Shown piece by piece: positions 53,437 to 61,113 of a stretch of 64,000 nucleotides of DNA. The position numbers and the translations under genes are program-made. Within the stretch, counting starts at the first letter, position 1; each line of letters starts with the position of its first letter. The notes under the pieces were generated by a model that was not told the DNA's origin, searched no databases, and saw nothing but the letters and a program-made list of their open reading frames with translations. Origin of the DNA: Leptospira soteropolitanensis (GTDB lineage: Bacteria > Spirochaetota > Leptospiria > Leptospirales > Leptospiraceae); NCBI RefSeq assembly GCF_026151655.1, contig NZ_JAMQPN010000006.1:186001-250000 (forward strand), in the 5' to 3' direction.

Positions 53437-55548
53437 ATGAAACCAAACCGAAAACAGGGAAACCTAGGCAGAGGCCTGATTCACATTTTTTTACTCAGCA
53501 CTCTTGCCTGTACTCCGGCAAAAGATAGTGGGTCAAACATGGTTACCTTACTATTATTAGGCGGAAATAACCAACCGGGAACTACTGAAGTTCGTTCCTT
53601 TGGATCTTCAAGGGTAACCGCAATGGCAACGTCCCCGCATAATCTAGATTACAGCCTCACATCCCAAGAAAGAGAAATTTTGATTTCAGAAAAAACAAAC
53701 AACTCGTTCACAGACCAGATTTTTGTGGATGGACTTGGTCGAGAGGTCAGTTTCCGAGGATTTAATATTTCAGGGAATATGAAACTGGCACAACATGGGT
53801 TTAAACCATTTGCCAATGAATCCGATGCAGAGATTGCTTTTACTAGGCTCGGAAAAACCACAGGATCAAATATTATTCGTTATACGATAGCTTGGGAAGG
53901 TATCCATCCTGCAGTAGATACAATTGATTATAATTACCTAGATGCGGTCATAAATCAAATCAAAAAAGCCACGGCCAAACGAATGTACATTCTTCTTGAC
54001 TATCACCAAGATTTGTTTTCACGTCATCTCTTTCATAAAAACTCTTGGCATACAGGAAATGGCGCTCCGGCTTGGATAACCAAGGGAGGAAGTTATCCAA
54101 ACGAATACTGTGGCATAATTTGTGCTAGTTGGAGTCAAAACAATTTAACAAACGAAGCAGTTCGTCGTGCCTTTCGCAACTTTTGGAACAATGCCCCACT
54201 ATCTACAAATTCCGGAACAAGGAATATGCAAACAGAGTTTCTATGGCAAATCGGAAAAACATCTGCCTATCTAAAAGATAAACTTAGTGCAGAAGAATTT
54301 TCTTATATACTCGGACTTGATCCATTTAATGAACCAGTGGACGGAGGAATGGAAGGATTAACGCCTGCTCAGTGGGACAATCAAAAGTTATGGCCAATGT
54401 ACAAAAAAATCCGTACCATTTTAAATCAAAATGGATGGGAAAATAAATGGGTATTTGCTGAACCTTTAGTATTTTGGAATACAAATATTGGTTCGGCGAT
54501 TGCACCAGCAACAGGAGGTGGTCATTTGCTCTCACCACCTGGTCCAGGATTTGTATTTAACTCTCACTTCTATGACGCAGGGCGTATGGGGACTGATCTT
54601 ACTGGAATTGATAATGCAACTTATTTCAAATATTTAGATGAAATCAGAAATGAATCCAGGTTTTTAAAAATCCCCGTTTTCCTGAGTGAATTCGGGATGT
54701 GGCTGAAAGGAACTGGTGCAAAAGATACTCCTCGAATGATCAGTGCCGTTTACCAAGCGATGGAGATTTCCGATGGGAACCAAAGTAACAAATCAAGATT
54801 TGCCGATTTTTACAATCCCATTGTATCGGGAACGCAATGGCACTGGGATTATTATTACAATAACCATGCAGAATATATGAATGGAAATCTAAATAAACTT
54901 GTTACTACAAAAGATGCCTGGAATGAAGAAGACTTTTCAGTGGTAGGAAATTATGGAACCAGTTTCAACTTAAATAACCATTCCATCGAGCGAGGTTATT
55001 TGCGTAAGTCACAAGGCCGGATCATCAGTAGTTATTATAATACGGTTGGATACGATACTTGGAACAATGTATTTTCTTGGGCCGCAATCAAACCTGGAGA
55101 CTCGGAATCAAAATACTTTGTGGGGAAAAGATTTCAATTGGTCATTTGGAAAGGAAGGTACTCGGATGCTCCCACAGAGGTCTACCTTCCCAATCATTTT
55201 GATCCTACGAAGGTTATTTTAGTTTCTGAAAAAAAAATCTATAACCAGTCCATACCAACCACTCCTAACCAGGAAACCAATGAGGTCATCATCACTCCAG
55301 ATCGGAATCGAGAGGTTGGTTCTGGAAACATTTTACATATATGGGATGATTTGGATCTAGACGAAAATCCGAACTCATCTTATCATTATGTTTTGGTTGT
55401 GGATGGAGGAAGTACTTCCTATTCCTTACAAACACTTCAAGAGATCCAATCCAAACTCAACACCCGGATTCTGTTAGAACAAAAAAGTCCGATCTATTTA
55501 ACGGGGAAAATGACATACGGCGGATACCCCGCCGAATCATCAAATTAA
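53437..55548 (+). CDS. Endoglycoceramidase-like glycosidase (GH5) lipoprotein
   Basis: The 703-residue lipoprotein has a signal peptide with lipobox STLAC and a GH5-type (beta/alpha)8 barrel: VSFRGFNISGN, IRYTIAWEGIHP, LLDYHQDLFSR, the acid/base Glu in GLDPFNEPVDG, and the nucleophile Glu in FLSEFGMW. GFNISGN, AWEG and DYHQD are characteristic of endoglycoceramidases, which release intact oligosaccharide from glycosphingolipids. A C-terminal beta-sandwich (about 560-700) follows. ATG 53437 is chosen for its ribosome site (GAGGAATT) and signal peptide; the ATG at 53386 would add 17 unsupported residues. It is divergent from the ceramidase gene, and together they would strip glycan, then split ceramide, outside the cell. 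Confidence 0.9.
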   Translation: MKPNRKQGNLGRGLIHIFLLSTLACTPAKDSGSNMVTLLLLGGNNQPGTTEVRSFGSSRVTAMATSPHNLDYSLTSQEREILISEKTNNSFTDQIFVDGLGREVSFRGFNISGNMKLAQHGFKPFANESDAEIAFTRLGKTTGSNIIRYTIAWEGIHPAVDTIDYNYLDAVINQIKKATAKRMYILLDYHQDLFSRHLFHKNSWHTGNGAPAWITKGGSYPNEYCGIICASWSQNNLTNEAVRRAFRNFWNNAPLSTNSGTRNMQTEFLWQIGKTSAYLKDKLSAEEFSYILGLDPFNEPVDGGMEGLTPAQWDNQKLWPMYKKIRTILNQNGWENKWVFAEPLVFWNTNIGSAIAPATGGGHLLSPPGPGFVFNSHFYDAGRMGTDLTGIDNATYFKYLDEIRNESRFLKIPVFLSEFGMWLKGTGAKDTPRMISAVYQAMEISDGNQSNKSRFADFYNPIVSGTQWHWDYYYNNHAEYMNGNLNKLVTTKDAWNEEDFSVVGNYGTSFNLNNHSIERGYLRKSQGRIISSYYNTVGYDTWNNVFSWAAIKPGDSESKYFVGKRFQLVIWKGRYSDAPTEVYLPNHFDPTKVILVSEKKIYNQSIPTTPNQETNEVIITPDRNREVGSGNILHIWDDLDLDENPNSSYHYVLVVDGGSTSYSLQTLQEIQSKLNTRILLEQKSPIYLTGKMTYGGYPAESSN

Positions 55549-55550
55549 AG

Positions 55551-56387
55551 TTAACTTACTTTCTCTTGGATTTTCCAAATTCCTGATTTAGCTGTTTCTT
55601 TGGCATAGGTCTGAAAGTCTTTTGGCTTTCTACCTAGTGCCAGCTCCAAATCGTTCGTGACTGATTCATTCCTTCCATCTAGGACTGTGCGAAACAAATA
55701 ATCGATTAACCATAAAACATCATCTGGAAGCCCAAATTCTTTTAGAGTAACCAAATAATCATCTAACGGAAGTTCCTCGAACAATATCGATTGATTTGTG
55801 GTTTTTGCTATCGTTTGAAAAACATCTTTAAAACTAACAAGTTCTGGACCTGTCAGTTCATAGAGTTTATTTTTATGTTTGTCAGTCACAAGAGAATCAA
55901 AGGCAAGTTCACAAAGATCATCCAAATCCACAAAGGGCTCCTTGGCTGCTACCCTTGGAAATAAAACCTTACCTTCTAAAATTGAGTCGAGGAACATTCC
56001 CTCGCTAAAATTTTGTAAGAACCAACTTGATCGAAGTATGGTCCACTCTAATCCTGAGTTTTGTACAATTTGTTCGCAAGCTCTTGCTTCTGGTTCACCT
56101 CTTCCAGATAACAAAACAAGACGTTTTACCTCGTTTTTTTGACAAACTTGAACCAAGGACTGGATGGCCTTCAAAGATGAAGGTACTGCCAAATCTGGTT
56201 GGTAACTAATATAAACCTGGTCGATTCCTTGAAGGCAGTCATTCCAACGTTCTGATTTTTCCCAATCAAAGGATGGTTCCGCCTTTCTTGATCCCAACCG
56301 AACAGGAAAATTGGCTTGTTTGAGTTTTGATAGAATTCGTGATCCAGTTTTTCCACTGGATCCAATGATGAGTGTTTTTGGTTTCAT
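55551..56387 (-). CDS. NmrA-like NAD(P)-binding protein (atypical SDR)
   Basis: The 278-residue protein has an N-terminal Rossmann fold (TLIIGSSGKTGSRILSKLKQANFPVRLGSR, a GxxGxxG variant) and the atypical SDR signatures VYISYQPD, KRLVLLSGRGEPEA and WTILRSSWFLQNF, where the Ser/Tyr/Lys catalytic set of classical SDRs is missing. NmrA-like proteins act as redox sensors or reductases, such as quinone or azo reductase-like enzymes. It lies 54 bases downstream of an AraC-type gene on the same strand, which may control it. Its 3' end is only 2 bases from the convergent endoglycoceramidase stop. Confidence 0.88.
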   Translation of the reverse strand: MKPKTLIIGSSGKTGSRILSKLKQANFPVRLGSRKAEPSFDWEKSERWNDCLQGIDQVYISYQPDLAVPSSLKAIQSLVQVCQKNEVKRLVLLSGRGEPEARACEQIVQNSGLEWTILRSSWFLQNFSEGMFLDSILEGKVLFPRVAAKEPFVDLDDLCELAFDSLVTDKHKNKLYELTGPELVSFKDVFQTIAKTTNQSILFEELPLDDYLVTLKEFGLPDDVLWLIDYLFRTVLDGRNESVTNDLELALGRKPKDFQTYAKETAKSGIWKIQEKVS

Positions 56388-56441
56388 ATATTAAAGAATA
56401 CAAGAAATCAAAAAAGAAAAATTGGACAAACCCGACAGAAT

Positions 56442-57215
56442 TTAGTTTTTTTCTCTGAATTGAAATGGTTTTTTTTTGGTGAACCACTTAAATTGGCGGA
56501 TAAAATGAGATTGGTCCGAATACCCACTAACATACGCTACATCCGTGAGCCTAGAATTGTTTTCTGTATTTATTTCATTTAAACTAAATTGGAACCGAAT
56601 GATGGTTGAAAACTGTTTTGGAGTCAAACCAACATAGTTTTGGAATCGCCTTTGCAGTGTTCTCTCAGAAAGTCCATGTTTTTTAGATAATTTCCCAATT
56701 TCACAGCTCCCTTTTTTCTCTAATATTTCTTCGATACAAACATGCAAAACCGGGTCTGGGTGAAACTTCTTTCCTTTTTCGATAATGAAATTCATTAATG
56801 CCCGGGTAGCCAAAGAAGAAGAAAACTCATCTATCGCCAAACTAAAACTAGGTTCAAAGTTCCAATCGAATCTGGGGATTGTCCAACATGAATTGGTTAG
56901 TTCAAGAACAGGAATGTCCAAAGAAAATTCTACGACTGCAGGGAAAAGTTGCAACATCACAAAGAAAAAAGGGCCATTAATTTCAATTTGTATGGGTTCA
57001 ATGGTTTGCCCATAAACAAACACAGGATCCATTACTTTGGATTCCGATCCAACAAAAACCGTCACAGGTTTTTTAGAATGAAAAAACACAATTCCCGGAA
57101 ATCCATCCGCATAAAAAGGAAGTGTTTGTTTCTCTTCGCAATTGGATTCAAATACATATACAGATTGGATTAATGTTTTTTCCTTAGGACTTAAATCGGG
57201 TTTCCATACTTTCAT
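56442..57215 (-). CDS. AraC-family transcriptional regulator
   Basis: The 257-residue regulator has an N-terminal beta-rich ligand domain (about 1-140; LPFYADGFPGIVFFHS, VMDPVFVYGQT, of the DUF6597 type) and a C-terminal double helix-turn-helix (about 150-255): IGKLSKKHGLSERTLQRRFQNYVGLTPKQF and the second HTH LTDVAYVSGYSDQSHFIRQFKWFTKKKPFQF, which match the AraC signature. It starts upstream of the NmrA-like gene, on the same strand, and probably regulates it. Ligand unknown. Confidence 0.92.
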   Translation of the reverse strand: MKVWKPDLSPKEKTLIQSVYVFESNCEEKQTLPFYADGFPGIVFFHSKKPVTVFVGSESKVMDPVFVYGQTIEPIQIEINGPFFFVMLQLFPAVVEFSLDIPVLELTNSCWTIPRFDWNFEPSFSLAIDEFSSSLATRALMNFIIEKGKKFHPDPVLHVCIEEILEKKGSCEIGKLSKKHGLSERTLQRRFQNYVGLTPKQFSTIIRFQFSLNEINTENNSRLTDVAYVSGYSDQSHFIRQFKWFTKKKPFQFREKN

Positions 57216-57468
57216 TCGGTCTTAATGAATCCAATCTTACTACAAACCTTAAACTAGCGGCTTCTCATGTTATGAAACTAAAGAAGGGATAATCCTTGGC
57301 CTGCAAGTTACTTAGACTTATATTTTATTACATTGGATTTTTTTTTTAAAAATCTATACTACAAAACAAAATTTCACATAACAAACGTATTTATTTTTTT
57401 TCGACAAAACATGATTTTCTTTTTTTACCCATTTACACAGAAGAGAGCAAAAAGGGAATGTGTTCTTA
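57216..57468. other. Intergenic region between AraC and luciferase-like genes
   Basis: About 250 AT-rich bases with divergent promoters expected. A GTG at 57460 lies in frame three codons before the ATG used for the next gene. I see no operator or other gene. Confidence 0.3.
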
Positions 57469-58452
57469 ATGGCAAAATTTTCAATTTTAGATTTAGTATT
57501 TATCAACGAAGGAAATACAGCAAAAGAGGCACTGGCGAATTCCGTTCGAGTGGCAAAAGCAGCAGAGAGTTTTGGTTATCATCGCATTTGGGTTGCAGAA
57601 CACCATAACTTTCCTTCAATCGCTAGTGCAGCCACCTCCGTGGTCATTGGGCATTTGGCTGGACATACAAAAACAATACGAATTGGTGCAGGTGGGATCA
57701 TGTTACCTAACCACTCCCCACTTGTCATAGCAGAACAATTTGGAACCTTAGAAAGTTTATATCCTGGAAGGATTGATTTAGGACTTGGACGTGCTCCCGG
57801 AACCGACCAACTCACCTTACGCGCATTAAGGCGAGATGCCATGAGTGCACAATCGTTCCCAGATGATGTCAAAGAACTGCTGACTTATTTTGCAGATGAT
57901 GGAAATCAATTACAAGTTCGTGCTATTCCAGGAATGGGGACTCATGTTCCCGTTTGGATTTTAGGTTCTAGTTTATTTGGTGCACAGCTAGCTGCCATCC
58001 TTGGGCTTCCTTATGCCTTTGCTTCGCATTTTGCTCCAGGAGCACTTATGGAAGCAATCAGTATTTATAGAAAACAATTTAGACCTTCTGTGTATTTAGA
58101 AAAACCTTATGTGATGGTAGGAGTAAATGTAATTGCAGCCAATACAGACAAAGAAGCTAACTATCTTTTCACTAGTTCCCAACAATCCTTTACACGTATC
58201 CTTAGAAATGCAAGGAGCACTTTCCCTCCCCCTATCGATGATATCGATTCTTACTGGTCCCCACAAGAAAAACAAATGGCTTCCCAAATGTTATCTTATT
58301 CAGTTGTAGGCGCACCTGAAACAGTTAAGGCAGGAATAACAAAGATACTCGAGGAAACGAAGGCCGATGAGTTAATGACTGTTACCTCAGTTTTCAATAC
58401 AGATAAAAAAATTCGCTCTCTAGAAATTTTAGCAAATTTAGGAATTGGATGA
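57469..58452 (+). CDS. Luciferase-like (LLM) flavin-dependent monooxygenase, MsnO8 type
   Basis: The 327-residue bacterial-luciferase-like TIM barrel has [90 protein letters not shown], including the LLM-typical HRIWVAEHH and the phosphate-binding [13 protein letters not shown]. These FMNH2-dependent enzymes oxidise small organic substrates; substrates are unknown and the function as a luciferase is unlikely. The next gene starts 8 bases after its stop, so it is co-transcribed with a lipoprotein esterase. Confidence 0.9.
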   Translation: MAKFSILDLVFINEGNTAKEALANSVRVAKAAESFGYHRIWVAEHHNFPSIASAATSVVIGHLAGHTKTIRIGAGGIMLPNHSPLVIAEQFGTLESLYPGRIDLGLGRAPGTDQLTLRALRRDAMSAQSFPDDVKELLTYFADDGNQLQVRAIPGMGTHVPVWILGSSLFGAQLAAILGLPYAFASHFAPGALMEAISIYRKQFRPSVYLEKPYVMVGVNVIAANTDKEANYLFTSSQQSFTRILRNARSTFPPPIDDIDSYWSPQEKQMASQMLSYSVVGAPETVKAGITKILEETKADELMTVTSVFNTDKKIRSLEILANLGIG

Positions 58453-58459
58453 AAAGTCA

Positions 58460-59488
58460 ATGAAACAACTATCTAAGTCTTTACTTTTTTTCTCATTCCT
58501 AGTATCCCTTTTTTTAACTGCTTCTTGTTCTCGCGGCTGGTTACGCAGTAAAATCCAAGAGCGTTTCCAAAAAAAAATGGAAGAAAAACCAGCACCCATT
58601 GCGTCCAGCGACATAAACCAAAAAATCGAAAGTCCTGGTGATTACACATTCACTTTTTCTTTTGAGGGAATCCCTCGTTATTACAAAATTCATGTACCAA
58701 AATCATATTCACCTAACAAAGAAACGCCTCTTCTCTTTGTTTTACACGGAGGTGGTGGTGATATGGAAATCCAATCCAACGAAGAATATTACCATCAAAT
58801 CTCCAAATCTGAAGAAATTGGACATATCGTCGTATTCCCTAATGGTTACAGCAAATACAAATCTGGAAAAATTGCGACATGGAATGCGGGAAATTGTTGT
58901 GCCGAAGCACGTGATAAAAAAATCGACGATGTTGGTTTTATCAAAGAAGTATTAAACCATACCACCAAACAAATGCGTATTGATAAATCCAAAGTGTATT
59001 CTACTGGGATGTCAAATGGAGCTATGATGACTTATCGTCTCGCTTGCGAGATGACTGATAAACTTGCTGCTATCACTGCCGTTGCTGGAACCGACAATAC
59101 AATTTCCTGTAATCCTTCTAAACCAATTTCTGTTTTGCATATACATGCAAAAGATGATGATAAAGTTTTATTTTATGGTGGTGCCGGAGATAGTTTTAGA
59201 GATAGATCACTTGTCACTGATTTTGTATCGGTTCCCAAATCCATCACAAAATGGGTTCACTTTAATCAGTGTAACCCGATACCCAAAAGAGTCTTAGACG
59301 GAACAGGTGTGACTTGTGACGAATACAATGAATGCAAAGATGGTGTAAAAGTAAAACTTTGTATTACTGAAAAAGGCGGCCACTCTTGGCCCGGTGGCAA
59401 AAAACCATCATTTTTCTTTGGGTCGGCCGCACCTTCAACGACAATCAAAGCAAATGATGTTATGTGGGATTTTTTTACAGCTAAATAA
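58460..59488 (+). CDS. PHB-depolymerase-like (LpqC) lipoprotein esterase
   Basis: The 342-residue lipoprotein has a signal peptide with lipobox LTASC (Cys near 24). The alpha/beta-hydrolase catalytic core shows an oxyanion segment FVLHGGGGDME, nucleophile elbow GMSNGAMMTYRLACEM, Asp in HIHAKDDDKVLF and His in GGHSWPGG, as in LpqC/poly(3-hydroxybutyrate) depolymerase-like enzymes. These hydrolyse short polyesters, feruloyl or lipid esters. Start at ATG 58460, 8 bases past the upstream stop; an in-frame TTG at 58445 is an alternative. It would act in the periplasm or outer membrane. The palindromic sequence after it may terminate transcription. Confidence 0.9.
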   Translation: MKQLSKSLLFFSFLVSLFLTASCSRGWLRSKIQERFQKKMEEKPAPIASSDINQKIESPGDYTFTFSFEGIPRYYKIHVPKSYSPNKETPLLFVLHGGGGDMEIQSNEEYYHQISKSEEIGHIVVFPNGYSKYKSGKIATWNAGNCCAEARDKKIDDVGFIKEVLNHTTKQMRIDKSKVYSTGMSNGAMMTYRLACEMTDKLAAITAVAGTDNTISCNPSKPISVLHIHAKDDDKVLFYGGAGDSFRDRSLVTDFVSVPKSITKWVHFNQCNPIPKRVLDGTGVTCDEYNECKDGVKVKLCITEKGGHSWPGGKKPSFFFGSAAPSTTIKANDVMWDFFTAK

Positions 59489-59513
59489 AGTTATCTATAT
59501 GACTACTTACTGG

Positions 59514-59533
59514 TATTCCAAAATTTTGGGATA
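59514..59533. terminator. Palindrome between convergent esterase and PLP-enzyme genes
   Basis: TATTCCAAAA and TTTTGGGATA (one mismatch) form a 20-base inverted repeat immediately before the stop of the minus-strand PLP-enzyme gene. It could be a terminator stem or a coincidence of AT-rich sequence. Confidence 0.45.
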
Positions 59534-60820
59534 CTAGTTGATAAAACATTTCCACGTTCCGATCATTTTACCCTTACGGAATAAAACCACTTCCCCCATC
59601 TCGGCCATTACCTTTTCACTTTGTGTTGGCCGAAAAAAAACGTAATCATCTGGATTTAGTCCTGTCGCCAAACTTCCGTTTAATATACCTTGGTTTGTAC
59701 TAACACCATAAAGACTATTATCAAAAAGACCCTGCGGAGATTCTTTTATTGCAAGATAAGCCCCACCATAAATAAAATAAGTAACCTGTAGGTTGGGATC
59801 CCATAGTGGAAACAAAAACGATATAGATTCTAAAAAAGGGATGGTTGTTCCTTCCAATCGTTTTAAAACTGGAGCCGCAATATAAAATGCTGGTTTGTGT
59901 TCCACAAGCGTACTCACATCAAAATCTGTTGGCATCACGAGTGCTGAACCAACAGAGACATCATTTACTACATTCTGATTTTTTTGATAAAATCGATAGG
60001 TTTTACTACCACCACCATTCAGAATTAATTCTTTTTCAAACAAGGAAGGGAATTTTGTTTTAAGAGCACCAACAAATCCTTCATATTTTTCCAAAGAGGA
60101 TTGAATCTCTTTTTCAATAGCCTCGTTTTTATCACCTAACAAATTCGGAACAGAGGCGACATGTGGCTCATAGCCCATAAATCCACCAAACTCTAAATGA
60201 TTAGGATGATCTTGGATATTCGAAATTATTTGGTTAGTCTCATGGGGATTTGTCAATCCACCACGGTGAAGTCCTATATCAATTTCTAAAACAATGTTTA
60301 GTTTTATATTCTTCAGTTTTGCAAATTCTAAGTATTGATTTAACCTTGTTTCAGAATCTACTAACCAATGAATTTTTTGAAACCGATCAATTTTTGTTTT
60401 TTGATAAACATCTTCCAAAGCACGGACGGGCATCGGTTTTCCAAGAAGGATATCGAAGGAAGAAAACTCAGGATCACCAAGTAACATTACAAGGTCTCCT
60501 GAGTGGAAAACCATAAGGCGCTTTGTATTTGTAGCTTTTGTAATATAACGAAGTAGATCCAAAGAAGGAAGTGATTTTACAACAATACGATAGCGTAATG
60601 GAGGTGGAATGTTTTTCGAAAGCGTTGTTAAGTTTTCATCCAAACGGTCCAAATCCAAAAGCACTACAGGTTTCCCAAAACCATTTTTTTTTAGTTCTTT
60701 GTTCATTGTTGAAAAATATTCAGAATAGGATGATCCTTTGTCTTTTGGTTTGATGACAAAAACAAAAGCGACAATAAAAAGGAGAAAAAACCAGAGATGA
60801 GACTTCCGAACTTTTAACAT
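59534..60820 (-). CDS. Membrane-anchored alanine-racemase-fold PLP enzyme (DSD1-like)
   Basis: The 428-residue protein has an N-terminal uncleaved signal anchor (about 8-24, LWFFLLFIVAFVFVI) followed by a PLP-binding TIM barrel of the alanine racemase N-terminal/fold-type-III family (about 45-290): VVLLDLDRLDENL, the PLP Lys in YRIVVKSLPSLDLL, VLEIDIGLHRGG, FGGFMGYE and NGGGSKTYRF; and a C-terminal beta domain (GSALVMPTDF, FRPTQSEKVMAEMGEVV) like D-threonine aldolase/D-serine dehydratase (DSD1) enzymes. It presumably acts on a D-amino acid. The membrane anchor is unusual in this family. It is a lone gene. Confidence 0.88.
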   Translation of the reverse strand: MLKVRKSHLWFFLLFIVAFVFVIKPKDKGSSYSEYFSTMNKELKKNGFGKPVVLLDLDRLDENLTTLSKNIPPPLRYRIVVKSLPSLDLLRYITKATNTKRLMVFHSGDLVMLLGDPEFSSFDILLGKPMPVRALEDVYQKTKIDRFQKIHWLVDSETRLNQYLEFAKLKNIKLNIVLEIDIGLHRGGLTNPHETNQIISNIQDHPNHLEFGGFMGYEPHVASVPNLLGDKNEAIEKEIQSSLEKYEGFVGALKTKFPSLFEKELILNGGGSKTYRFYQKNQNVVNDVSVGSALVMPTDFDVSTLVEHKPAFYIAAPVLKRLEGTTIPFLESISFLFPLWDPNLQVTYFIYGGAYLAIKESPQGLFDNSLYGVSTNQGILNGSLATGLNPDDYVFFRPTQSEKVMAEMGEVVLFRKGKMIGTWKCFIN

Positions 60821-60966
60821 AAATAACAGACCGACATACTTTGATTACAAAAAGTTAACGAAATATGTAAATAGAAAAACTTTTTTCTTGTTATACGAAC
60901 ACAATCAAACTTAATTTTGTGTATTTTAAATTTACATTTTGTAACTATTCGAGGATTTTCAATTCA

Positions 60967-61092
60967 ATGAAACCCATTTACGATACCTCTGTTCTTTTAT
61001 ATTCAAAACCCACTTTTCTTATTTTATTGAAATCGATGATCTTTTATACTTGGATAAAATCTGCCGCCTCCGCTAATTATCTAAAGGACTGA
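60967..61092 (+). CDS. Possible small protein upstream of the right-edge receptor kinase
   Basis: A 41-codon frame from ATG 60967 to TGA 61092 encodes a hydrophobic peptide (LLYSKPTFLILLKSMIFYTW) with GAGGA about 13 bases upstream. It ends 21 bases before the next gene. Without conservation data it may be a leader peptide, a membrane micro-protein or chance. Confidence 0.25.
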   Translation: MKPIYDTSVLLYSKPTFLILLKSMIFYTWIKSAASANYLKD

Positions 61093-61113
61093 CTCTTCTT
61101 TGTGGAATCTGGA

